Translations under genes and position numbers: made by a program
The notes under the pieces: model-generated
Database searches by the model: none
Seen by the model: only the letters and a program-made list of their open reading frames with translations
Told to the model about the DNA's origin: nothing
Origin: a virus
Length of the DNA stretch: 36,268 nt
Direction: 5' to 3' (one strand)
IMG/VR virus record: IMGVR_UViG_3300017727_000053
Location: 1 to 36,268 of that record
Part shown: piece after piece, positions 1 to 7,657 of the stretch
Layout of the letters: every line of letters begins with the position of its first letter
Position numbering within the stretch: the first letter of the stretch is position 1

Positions 1-614
1 ACGGATTCAATGCACATTTTTCCCACATCTTTGTAGCGCGCAATCTTGAGATCGTAGACGGTCACCTCTGTATCAAGGCCCATGTCATCAACCTCTATTT
101 CGGTGCGAGTTGTTGACTCCAGCACCTCAACATCATCGTCCATAGTTAGGACGCGGTACTCCATCTCATTAAGATTCTCAAAGTCATATGTTTCTTGTTC
201 TTGATAGTTATCCCAATACACTTTAACGATGCCGACCTTCTTGACCATTGCATCGTGGAATGCGTCATTTAGAACCCGGTAGCCGTTATGCTCATTAAAG
301 ACATAGTGCATATATTCGGTGGCCTGCTCTGCCGCCTGTACGTCCTCTGGACCCCGGGGTACATACTCAACCGGCTTATCCGTAGACAAAAACACGCGCA
401 TGAGAGACGGCTTGATAGCGCGAATGGTGTCACGCACCTTTGTAGATACAACCTTAGACCGGCCCTCTTCCTCGCCGATATCCACCTCGCCATCAAAGTA
501 CCTCTGCGCCTTAATGCGATCTTCAGCTATCTCAGATTCAACAAAGTCAATCGAATCAGTCGCCGCTTCCCGGGCGATGGCTTCGATCTCTTGATCAGTC
601 ATTGGCTTGAGCAT
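1..614 (-). CDS. Portal protein, N-terminal part (cut by window edge)
   Basis: N-terminal 204 codons of the portal, the dodecameric ring through which DNA enters and leaves the capsid. The ATG follows the TAA of the upstream gene with no gap. The protein opens with an acidic helical stretch (DQEIEAIAREAATDSIDFVE), then RIKAQRYFDGE, then SKVVSTKVRDTIRAIKPSLM, the latter typical of P22/SU10-like podoviral portals. The frame is open to base 3 and leaves two bases unread at the edge. Its continuation is at 34913-36268 on the same strand. The two parts cannot be joined directly: doing so gives GTG ATG TAA, an immediate stop, so a segment of length 1 mod 3 is missing. Identification is by pattern and by its C-terminal half; confident. 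Confidence 0.82.
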   Translation of the reverse strand, partial: MLKPMTDQEIEAIAREAATDSIDFVESEIAEDRIKAQRYFDGEVDIGEEEGRSKVVSTKVRDTIRAIKPSLMRVFLSTDKPVEYVPRGPEDVQAAEQATEYMHYVFNEHNGYRVLNDAFHDAMVKKVGIVKVYWDNYQEQETYDFENLNEMEYRVLTMDDDVEVLESTTRTEIEVDDMGLDTEVTVYDLKIARYKDVGKMCIES

Positions 615-2759
615 TTAGCTGTCTCCATCCATATAGATACCAGCAGCTGTAGTGCCCTCTGCGGTAATTGGCAATCCCGCTCTCTGCAAGACTTCGTTAA
701 TAAAAGCTGCCTTAGCGTCAGAGAGCGAACCCTGATCCATAGCCTCTTTAATATATCTTAGTGCTGCCTGCACCTGCGGTCCTCTTTGCTCTGTCATGCC
801 CCTAGCGATATCAGCAAGAATCTTTTGTCGCTCTTGCTCTGTGACCTCAGCAGACGTTCCGGTAATTACACTGATCATTCTTTTGCTTGCACTTAAAGGC
901 TCGCCACGCGCTATGGAGCCAAGGAATCCCGGCTCCAGCATTTCGTCAATTTGCTTGCCTACCTCTCTCCGCCGAGCGGTTGCACTATTTGGCGCTACTG
1001 ACGCTAAAAGCTCCAGTGAAGAGCGCACCTCTTCCAGCTTTTTATTAAGCTGCCTGTACGCACCCGGAGGGAGTATTGCCTGCAACTTGCGGCGGCTTGC
1101 TACTGTGCCAAGCTCCATAACAGCCTTTCTTGCAGCGGCGACACCCTCATCACCACCAGTGCTGATAAAGTTTCTTGCGTTGGTCATTAGCTCTTCTAGC
1201 TGACCTCTGGCTGCAAGCCTCATGGCTGCAAGCTGATCCGCAGACGCCTCTCGCGTTGCGTACAGCACTTCCTCAAACGTGGTTGATGGGCGAAAGATGG
1301 TAGAACCCATCTCTACTGCTTGTCGCTCAAGGATGGCGTCACCGCCAAGTTTTACAGCTTGATCATACTGCGGTACAGCCTTACCAAGTGCTGCCCGCAA
1401 CTGGCCTGCAACCCTGTCCAGTGCAATGCCTGTTCCCTTTGGTCTTTGCGTGATGGGATCAAAGAACTCAGGTCCGTATGCAATGTCTTGGAGACCGCGC
1501 TTTAAGAAGTCTAGTTGTATCACGTTGGGCTGCTCTTGGAATACTACAGACCCATCACTAGCTACAGTCGCTTTTATTTGGCGATCCGTAATCCCCTCAA
1601 GCTGCATTAAGTCGTTGGCGTCCTTGATCGCTTTTTTAAGGTGCTGGCTTGGGATTCTGTTTACTATGTTTAGGATGGCATCGCCCGCTGGGGACGTATA
1701 ATCAATCGGGCTGGAGTACGCGGCCTTGTACGCAGCGTTTCTGGCGGGTGCAGATCGACCAGAAATAGTCTCAATAATTGTTCTTTTGCCCGTAGGCGCG
1801 GCACCCAGAACCTCGTCCATCATTTGACCTAGCTGCGCCGACATCTCTGATGCGCGACCCTCTACAGCCTCGCGTCCTACAGACGCGGCTTCTCCAGCAG
1901 CCCCCAGAGTCATTACGGCATCCAGCAGGTTTTTTGTGGCTAGACTTGAGTCAGCCAACATTCCAGAATCACCAGCCCTTTGTATAGCTGATAACGCATC
2001 CTCAAGTGTCCCGCCGCCTCTAATCGTGTTTGCGATAATCATCCCAGCACCGGGCGACACGTTTAGCTTCTCTGATATCTCCTTGATTGCTGCGTCTGTT
2101 TGCTTGCGGCTTGTAGATCCCCGAGTAAGAAGTGATACGGCACCGCTGAACATTCCGCCCAAAGTAAAACCCAGCGCCGCGTCTCTTCCTGCTTGCGGCA
2201 GTCTGTCTAAAAATCCACCCTCTGCCGCACCGAACCCAGAAACACCAGCCTCTACCCCAGCTAGTGCAGCACCGCGCAAAGCTTGATTTGCCATCGATCC
2301 GCCCACAGCGGCGGGAGCCATAACAGCAAATGGGCCTGATCCTGCAATCCTTGCAACTAAACTTTTCCCGGGAGCCTGCTCTTCCGTAGCCCTTTGAATG
2401 GCTTCCATTCTTTGCCTAGCATCTGGGCTTACCGCGCCCACCATTTCGGGGATGTACTCACCGATAAATGGAATGCCCTGAGACGCCTTGAGTGCGGCGG
2501 CTGCTAGTGGTGACTCACCAATCAGGCCAATGTTTTCAAGCTCTCGCCGCTTTTCTTCCGTAGGGTTAATAGACCCGAGCGACTCCATAATCCGCTTGAT
2601 CTCGTCCTGATCGGTTGTTGAGTATCGCGGAGAAACAAAAGCAAGCCCGTTGGCGGTCTGCACAACTCTGCCGCCATCCGGTGTGTTCATAACAACCTCA
2701 GCGCCTGACGGTTGCTTTGCTTTACTGTCTAATACAGCTTCTATGATTGATGTTGACAT
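615..2759 (-). CDS. Large internal (ejection) virion protein candidate, 714 aa
   Basis: Large Ala/Gly-rich, mostly helical protein with no enzyme motif that I recognise. The start chosen is the ATG overlapping the upstream stop (TAATG); an open frame six codons longer would intrude into the previous gene. Residues of about 130-215 hold a long run of small and hydrophobic residues (GSGPFAVMAPAAVGG, AALGFTLGGMFSGAVSLL) that could insert into membranes. The rest is rich in predicted amphipathic helices. Its size and its place as the last of three consecutive structural-looking genes just before the portal fit podoviral internal proteins that are ejected with the DNA (inference). No lytic transglycosylase motif is visible. 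It could instead be another tail or structural component. Confidence 0.6.
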   Translation of the reverse strand: MSTSIIEAVLDSKAKQPSGAEVVMNTPDGGRVVQTANGLAFVSPRYSTTDQDEIKRIMESLGSINPTEEKRRELENIGLIGESPLAAAALKASQGIPFIGEYIPEMVGAVSPDARQRMEAIQRATEEQAPGKSLVARIAGSGPFAVMAPAAVGGSMANQALRGAALAGVEAGVSGFGAAEGGFLDRLPQAGRDAALGFTLGGMFSGAVSLLTRGSTSRKQTDAAIKEISEKLNVSPGAGMIIANTIRGGGTLEDALSAIQRAGDSGMLADSSLATKNLLDAVMTLGAAGEAASVGREAVEGRASEMSAQLGQMMDEVLGAAPTGKRTIIETISGRSAPARNAAYKAAYSSPIDYTSPAGDAILNIVNRIPSQHLKKAIKDANDLMQLEGITDRQIKATVASDGSVVFQEQPNVIQLDFLKRGLQDIAYGPEFFDPITQRPKGTGIALDRVAGQLRAALGKAVPQYDQAVKLGGDAILERQAVEMGSTIFRPSTTFEEVLYATREASADQLAAMRLAARGQLEELMTNARNFISTGGDEGVAAARKAVMELGTVASRRKLQAILPPGAYRQLNKKLEEVRSSLELLASVAPNSATARRREVGKQIDEMLEPGFLGSIARGEPLSASKRMISVITGTSAEVTEQERQKILADIARGMTEQRGPQVQAALRYIKEAMDQGSLSDAKAAFINEVLQRAGLPITAEGTTAAGIYMDGDS

Positions 2760-3976
2760 TAGTGCAGCTGGTCCCACTCTCTGAGGATCTCACCAATAGA
2801 CTTGCTCTGACCTTTACCTACCTTTAAAAACTCAGAAAAAAGTATTGGGTCGGCGCTACCCTCAACGTAAACAACTGCGCCTAATGTGTTTGCAGCAAGA
2901 TCAAGGGCATTTCTAAGCGTATTCATATGATTGAAATCTGTGGAGCGTGAACCAGCTGCAAACTCACCCAGCGCGGAGGAAAGACTATTTCGAGACACCA
3001 TGTAGTCAAGAATAGCTTTATTTGCTGCGGGATCTTTGTCCAATGATGGCATATAGCTTTGTGCGTACCTAGCATCAAAGTCTGTCTGCGGACCCTTGTT
3101 CTGTCGTAGCTCTTCTGCAACCAGCGTGGATGTAAACGCTTGTAGGGTTTGCGCGTTAGATATTGCGGTTTCATCTACGTCCATACCTAAAGACTGCGCC
3201 ATTGATCTAACGCGATTTTTAGTTTCCTCAAACCGCCCTGTTGGTACGCCCTTGTCAAACATCATCTGCAGCTGTCGCAGCTGTGTATTCTGGCTTCTCG
3301 CCAACTTACCCGACTCAGTGTACACGCCAATCTGCTCTGGTATTTGCTTGGCTAAGGCCGTCATCAACGCATCCTGACCAGTGTTGACGGTAATACCACC
3401 CGCCTTTCCAGCCGCCTCAACAGCCTCAACATCGCTGTACCCCACCTTTTTATAAAACGCCACCTTTTCACTAAAGGATGTTGGCTTTTGCGTCAGCGCC
3501 GTCATTGCAGTTTTTGCCAGAGTTGGATCAGCCTCAACTAAGTCAGCAAGCTCATCATGCCCAGCCCTGCGGAGCGCATCGGCGGTCTTATTTCCCTGAC
3601 CCCGCAGCAGGCGCAAGGTTTGCTCTGTTTCAATTTGGCTTTGCAGAGACCGCGCTAAGTTGGCGTCTGGGTTAAGGCGCATGGCATTGAAGCCGATTGC
3701 CAGCTGTTTGCGGTTAACTGGGTCGCCTAGATAATCTAGTGCGCCTCTGCCAAGTTTAGATAACATCCCCGGATCTTGCGGCCCGGGATTGGTAGATCCG
3801 CCCGAAACCGATTGCAGGCGCGGCGCTTGACGCATAGCCATAATGCGCTGCACCTCTGGATCATCCATTTTTAAGTTTGGCGGTGGCGTTGTAATAGGCG
3901 GCATAGTCTGAGCAGGCTGCGGAGCCGTAGGCTGGTCGGGATCGCCCAGCTGCAGCAAAAGATCCATTAAATTCAT
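2759..3976 (-). CDS. Internal/structural virion protein candidate, 405 aa
   Basis: Unrecognised protein. Residues 1-60 are Pro/Gln-rich and low complexity (PDQPTAPQPAQTMPPITTPPP). From about residue 70 onward it looks all-helical, with charged amphipathic segments and one hydrophobic patch (TLGAVVYVEG) near the C-terminus. It overlaps the upstream gene by TAATG and the downstream 714-residue gene by TAATG, implying translational coupling of three successive virion genes. Position and composition suggest an internal or ejected protein, partner of its neighbours. No catalytic motif was seen and there are no close familiar relatives. Confidence 0.55.
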   Translation of the reverse strand: MNLMDLLLQLGDPDQPTAPQPAQTMPPITTPPPNLKMDDPEVQRIMAMRQAPRLQSVSGGSTNPGPQDPGMLSKLGRGALDYLGDPVNRKQLAIGFNAMRLNPDANLARSLQSQIETEQTLRLLRGQGNKTADALRRAGHDELADLVEADPTLAKTAMTALTQKPTSFSEKVAFYKKVGYSDVEAVEAAGKAGGITVNTGQDALMTALAKQIPEQIGVYTESGKLARSQNTQLRQLQMMFDKGVPTGRFEETKNRVRSMAQSLGMDVDETAISNAQTLQAFTSTLVAEELRQNKGPQTDFDARYAQSYMPSLDKDPAANKAILDYMVSRNSLSSALGEFAAGSRSTDFNHMNTLRNALDLAANTLGAVVYVEGSADPILFSEFLKVGKGQSKSIGEILREWDQLH

Positions 3977-4530
3977 TATGCCATTCCCATGATTAGCTTT
4001 GCCATCTTCCCTCTCAGCCCGCCGCTGGCTTGGTTTTGTGCTGTAAAGTCTTGGGCGAGCATTCCCATGTTGGGGGTCTGTGGACCTGTAAGAAGCTGCG
4101 GTGCGCCGGGCTTGCCATCTGCTGCGCCTTGTATCATCGACAACAGGCCCATTAACTGCTCTTGGTCTATGCTGGGCTTGTCAATAACGCCGGTCTTTTG
4201 CAGCACCGCTTGGAACGGGCTAACCGGACCTCCAGCTTGAGGACCGCCAAATCTCTCCCCAAGCGCCAAAGCCTTATCAAACATATCTGGCGATGCAGTC
4301 GCGCGCTGCGGTATTGCCGGAGATGCTGGCGACATCTGTGGCGCTTGCAACTTCTGTAGTGCTTGCGGTGAAAGCGGATTCTGCCCAACAGGAGACATTA
4401 AAGGATTGTTAGCCATTTGCATGGCCTGACCGCCAGACGCTGCGGCTTGGCGGGAGGCAAGGCTATCTCTAATGCCCGCCTTGTCCATGCCCATCTCTGC
4501 CAGCTTTAGTAAGCCAAATAAGGGACTCAT
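3976..4530 (-). CDS. Pro/Gln/Met-rich virion-associated protein, 184 aa
   Basis: Unrecognised. The first 30 residues form a helix (LFGLLKLAEMGMDKAGIRDS). Residues 35-100 are low complexity with repeated SP, NPL and LQ elements (NPLSPQALQKLQAPQMSPAS). The C-terminus has an amphipathic helix ending in LRGKMAKLIMGMA, which might bind membrane or a partner. Its ATG overlaps the preceding stop as ATGA and its own stop overlaps the next start as TAATG. The setting between an S74-domain protein and two large internal-type proteins points to a virion component (inference). Confidence 0.5.
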   Translation of the reverse strand: MSPLFGLLKLAEMGMDKAGIRDSLASRQAAASGGQAMQMANNPLMSPVGQNPLSPQALQKLQAPQMSPASPAIPQRATASPDMFDKALALGERFGGPQAGGPVSPFQAVLQKTGVIDKPSIDQEQLMGLLSMIQGAADGKPGAPQLLTGPQTPNMGMLAQDFTAQNQASGGLRGKMAKLIMGMA

Positions 4531-5801
4531 GCAATACCCCCATAATTTACGCGGTAATAACCATCTGGGAACTCAATGACCAGATCCGGCCTAGTCTCTT
4601 TAACCTCTTGCGCCAGTACGCCCATGTCAGAGCCAGTTTTGCCAAACACGAACTTGGCCTGCTTCTTCCAATCCCAAGCGTAAAGGTTATGCCCGCCCGG
4701 AGTCTTGCCCACCCTGCGGATGTTTTTCTTGAGCCTTGCGTCAGAGCCAAGAAGCATAGACATCCAACCAAACGCGCCCGGGTCACTTGTAGTGGTTGAT
4801 GACTGTGGAGTTTGCGTAACGCCCAATGCTTGGGAGAGATAGCTAAGGGCATTTGCCGGAGCGCCTTGGTATCCTCCGTACTGGCCTGCAGCCTTATCCA
4901 TCATCTGCTGATTAAGCATTTGCTGGATTGCGCCTTGCTGCTGCATTCCTTGCAGAGCCTCCTGACCCATTCCAAAGCCAAGATTTGAGAGCGCGCCCAA
5001 ACCTTGAGCGCCCTGCATCTGCATTCCAGCGCCCTGCAATCCAGCGCCTTGATTAGCTAGTGCGGCTTGCAGCCCCTGAGTTAAGCCAAACTGCTGGGCT
5101 TGGTTATCGGCTTGCTGGTTCGCAATGCTTGTCTGTGCGCCAAGCTGGGCGTTGGTTATCCCGGCTTGCAAGGCACTGCTCTGGTTCGCCAAGTAAGACT
5201 GTAGCTGCTGCTGTGCGTTTTGCTGCAAAGCCTGCTGGCGGCGACCTACGTCCTGCTGTCCCATCTGAGAAGCAAACTGGAAGCCTTGGTCACGCAGACC
5301 GGCAGCTGTCCGCGCACTACTATCAAGCGCGTTACGGGCAATCTCTGCCTCCATCAGTGCGCCACGGGAGCCACCGAATGCACCTGCCGCCTGCGCCTGT
5401 GCAGCCGCTTGGTTGGCTTGCATCAGCCTGCCGCGCTCAATATCAGCCATAGACTGATCAATTACCTCCCCCGTATAGGGGTTCATAAACCGATCTAGGT
5501 CAGCTTGCTGGAACTGTGCCGCCTCATAATCAGTGGCGTTAGGGTCAAGTTGCTGCGCTCTAACACTTTGAAATCCAGCGCCCATATTGGGCTTGTAGCT
5601 GCCACCCTCAACCATCATAGGCTGGTAATTCATGGCGTCCTGCATTCCGCCGTAGGCTTGTGTCATTCCTTGTGCGGATTGCTGAAACGCATCAAGCCCT
5701 CCATATGATGGACCTGTTGCGCCGCCGCCTTTGCCCCCGCTAGGGACTCCGCCTGCGCCTGCTGATGCGACCGGGACGCCGCCTGTAGCTTGACTACCCA
5801 T
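4527..5801 (-). CDS. Gln/Ala-rich virion protein with C-terminal S74 chaperone-like domain, 424 aa
   Basis: Domains in order: Gly-rich N-terminus with a GGKGGG element (about 1-35); a segment containing FMNPYTGEVIDQSMADIERG; a long Gln/Ala-rich probably coiled region (about 130-310); and a C-terminal domain starting at S353 with SDARLKKNI, the signature start of peptidase S74 intramolecular chaperones. In that family the Ser-Asp step is where the chaperone releases itself after trimer assembly. The domain here is short (about 72 residues) and stops at YYRVNYGGIA, without the long coiled coil that usually follows, so autocleavage is uncertain. Likely a trimeric tail or internal virion component. 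TAATG start overlap and an AGGGGG ribosome site precede it. Confidence 0.65.
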   Translation of the reverse strand: MGSQATGGVPVASAGAGGVPSGGKGGGATGPSYGGLDAFQQSAQGMTQAYGGMQDAMNYQPMMVEGGSYKPNMGAGFQSVRAQQLDPNATDYEAAQFQQADLDRFMNPYTGEVIDQSMADIERGRLMQANQAAAQAQAAGAFGGSRGALMEAEIARNALDSSARTAAGLRDQGFQFASQMGQQDVGRRQQALQQNAQQQLQSYLANQSSALQAGITNAQLGAQTSIANQQADNQAQQFGLTQGLQAALANQGAGLQGAGMQMQGAQGLGALSNLGFGMGQEALQGMQQQGAIQQMLNQQMMDKAAGQYGGYQGAPANALSYLSQALGVTQTPQSSTTTSDPGAFGWMSMLLGSDARLKKNIRRVGKTPGGHNLYAWDWKKQAKFVFGKTGSDMGVLAQEVKETRPDLVIEFPDGYYRVNYGGIA

Positions 5802-6481
5802 TAGAACCCCCTAAAAGATTGGAGTCGGCGCATTAATCCCTGCGGTATGTTTGGCACCCCGCCCTGCGGTATGGTCTGCCTTGGAGTTGGGGTTGGAACT
5901 GAAGGGCGCGGGAAAGACGCCTGCTGCGGTTGGAAACCCGGAACAGGTGTCAGTGTTTGCGGGCGGGGCAACATCTGCCCCATAGGCTGCGCGTTTTGCA
6001 GATTGGCTAACGTAAGATTTGACGAACTCGGGTCAAGCATCTTAGACGCAATGCCCCCTGCGGCCTGACCAGCGTTTGATGGCCCCATATACGGCAAAGA
6101 TGTAAGCGTACCAGTGCGGTCAATAGAACCCGGGTTTGGCATTCCACTTGCTGCGTTACCGTAATTAACATACTGAGGTGATGGGCCGCTAGTCATGCTC
6201 GGCTGAGTTGAACCAACGGCGTTGTTTAGATTTTGGTTGCCAAACATACTAGAGGCCGCAGAAAACATAGAGGGCTGCATAGGCTGGTTTATGGCTTGGT
6301 TCATCTGGCCTACTGTCGGACCACCCATTCCCTGCGGGCTACCGCCGCCTTTACCACCCATTCCGCCGGGTGACGCTTGAGAAGGACCGCCCTTTCCTCC
6401 CATTCCGCTAGATTGGCGGGGGCTTCCTTGTGGAACGCTCATAGGCGATGCTAAATTTGATCTTGATGGTTGGGCAAACAT
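5801..6481 (-). CDS. Low-complexity Gly/Pro/Gln/Met virion protein, 226 aa
   Basis: No recognisable fold. Residues 20-60 contain repeated GMGGKGG elements, and the rest is rich in Pro, Gln, Asn and Ser (RPQTLTPVPGFQPQQ), suggesting a disordered linker or filler protein. A ribosome site (TGAGGAAG) lies before the ATG. The GGKGG element is shared with the two flanking genes, suggesting that the three work in the same structure or have exchanged sequence. Probably virion-associated, by context only. Confidence 0.45.
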   Translation of the reverse strand: MFAQPSRSNLASPMSVPQGSPRQSSGMGGKGGPSQASPGGMGGKGGGSPQGMGGPTVGQMNQAINQPMQPSMFSAASSMFGNQNLNNAVGSTQPSMTSGPSPQYVNYGNAASGMPNPGSIDRTGTLTSLPYMGPSNAGQAAGGIASKMLDPSSSNLTLANLQNAQPMGQMLPRPQTLTPVPGFQPQQASFPRPSVPTPTPRQTIPQGGVPNIPQGLMRRLQSFRGF

Positions 6482-6490
6482 AATACTTCC

Positions 6491-6985
6491 TCAGAATCTT
6501 AGGGTGCCAAATTGTGCAGCCCATGCGTCAAACTCGGGAGTCCCGTAGGGTGGTATAAATCCGGGTGCCTGCATGTCTCCCGGGTTATTTGGGTTTGTTT
6601 CGGGCGTCCCGTAGGGCTTGAAAAACTGGTTATATGCTGCGGCTTGTTGCGGATTTCTAGACTCAAACTCGGCCCTAGCTTGCTCAAACAGATCACCAGA
6701 TGAGTAGCCCATCATTCCGCCACCAAAGTCTTTGGCCTCTGGAATGCCAGCCAATGCATCGCCACCCGGGTCAGCTAGGCCAAAGGCTGCTGCTGCATCA
6801 TATGCTCCCTGCATCCCTGCTTCCTGCATAGGTGTAAACGCGGCTGTATCAGGGCCATAGTAAGGCATATAGCCGATCTCGCCCATCGCGCTTGCTTTTC
6901 TTAGGTTCTCCTTCATGGCTGACTCTGCCCACGCAGGAATCTCTACCTGAGTTGATTGACTGCCACCCTTTCCGCCGCCGCCCAT
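6491..6985 (-). CDS. Small virion-associated protein with GGKGG start, 164 aa
   Basis: Starts MGGGGKGGSQSTQVEIPAW, followed by a helical stretch and a segment FTPMQEAGMQGAYDAAAAFG. The C-terminal third is Pro/Asn-rich and contains the pentamer YGTPE twice, about 30 residues apart. The ATG has GGAAAGGA upstream. It lies two bases after the GNAT-like gene. I do not recognise the family; the shared Gly-Lys-Gly element and neighbours point to a tail- or head-internal structural role. Confidence 0.5.
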   Translation of the reverse strand: MGGGGKGGSQSTQVEIPAWAESAMKENLRKASAMGEIGYMPYYGPDTAAFTPMQEAGMQGAYDAAAAFGLADPGGDALAGIPEAKDFGGGMMGYSSGDLFEQARAEFESRNPQQAAAYNQFFKPYGTPETNPNNPGDMQAPGFIPPYGTPEFDAWAAQFGTLRF

Positions 6986-6986
6986 A

Positions 6987-7355
6987 TTAAATATCCTTTC
7001 CTAAACTGGTTAATACGGGCTTATAGCCCCTATGCTCTAAAACTTTTTGCCACCCCTTCCGGCCTGCAATGCTCATTGCGCTACAGCCATTTTGCCTCGC
7101 AAAGTAGATAGCCGACTCATCCATCTCCACTATCGTATCCATGTTTCCGCCAGCTAAAAAAACGTGAAATGCTTTCTTCCGCGGATAAACTATTATCTCC
7201 GTAACAGCACACGCATCTTCAGCAGGCCAGAACTGCATTGTCCCGGCCTTTACCGCACTGACAACATCCTCAAACAAGTGAGTGTTGCCACCCCGGTCCA
7301 GAGCCGCCTCTATCCACGGCCTACAGCGCTCTAACTCAGCGTCTAACTCCTCCAT
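6987..7355 (-). CDS. GNAT-fold-like small protein, 122 aa
   Basis: A small alpha/beta protein whose C-terminus (SIAGRKGWQKVLEHRGYKP) has the pattern seen at the end of GNAT acetyltransferase folds and of short podoviral virion/internal proteins, with Gly-Arg-x-Gly-Trp followed by a Gly-Tyr step. The central part (AVTEIIVYPRKKAFHVFLAGG) reads as beta strands. A full acetyl-CoA-binding Q/RxxGxG/A motif is not convincing, so catalysis is doubtful. The ATG lies in TATAATGGAGG with a GGTGG element just before it. Placed between tail genes and internal-type proteins, it may be a virion or assembly protein. Confidence 0.5.
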   Translation of the reverse strand: MEELDAELERCRPWIEAALDRGGNTHLFEDVVSAVKAGTMQFWPAEDACAVTEIIVYPRKKAFHVFLAGGNMDTIVEMDESAIYFARQNGCSAMSIAGRKGWQKVLEHRGYKPVLTSLGKDI

Positions 7356-7366
7356 TATACCACCCC

Positions 7367-7657
7367 TTACGAAACCTTTAACGTGCCTCCATCATTCCAT
7401 ATAACGCCCGAACCGGACGGCAATGACGTAGGCAAACTGTTGCCTTTTGCCATCAGTACCTGCACAAACTCGTTACCAACAGAAACCACTAAATATCCGT
7501 TAGCTGCGTCATACAACAAAATGCCGTTCTCCGCGGCTACATCAGACGCCTGTTTCTGTGAGATCAGCGCCCGGACTCGGGCTAGATAATCATTTAGATC
7601 CTCTGCCCACAAGTGCGGGGTTTCTCTGGAGTAGGGCGGCGGTAGCTCTTTGCTCAC
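7367..7657 (-). CDS. Small structural protein, 96 aa
   Basis: GTG start overlapping the upstream stop as GTGA. The N-terminal half is helical (HLWAEDLNDYLARVRALISQ), and the C-terminal half contains short beta elements ending VIWNDGGTLKVS, a common way for phage fibre and base proteins to end. Directly follows the large nozzle-like gene. No enzyme motif. Likely a small tail attachment or fibre-base protein (inference). Confidence 0.55.
   Translation of the reverse strand: MSKELPPPYSRETPHLWAEDLNDYLARVRALISQKQASDVAAENGILLYDAANGYLVVSVGNEFVQVLMAKGNSLPTSLPSGSGVIWNDGGTLKVS

Noticed and set aside
288-761. Plus-strand 157-codon open frame
   Set aside because: Lies opposite the portal and the internal-protein genes, has no ribosome site and a Cys/Arg/Leu composition typical of antisense frames.
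7345-7360. TATAAT before the GNAT-like gene
   Set aside because: The ATG is part of the string and no -35 is visible, so it reads as a start-codon context, not a promoter.
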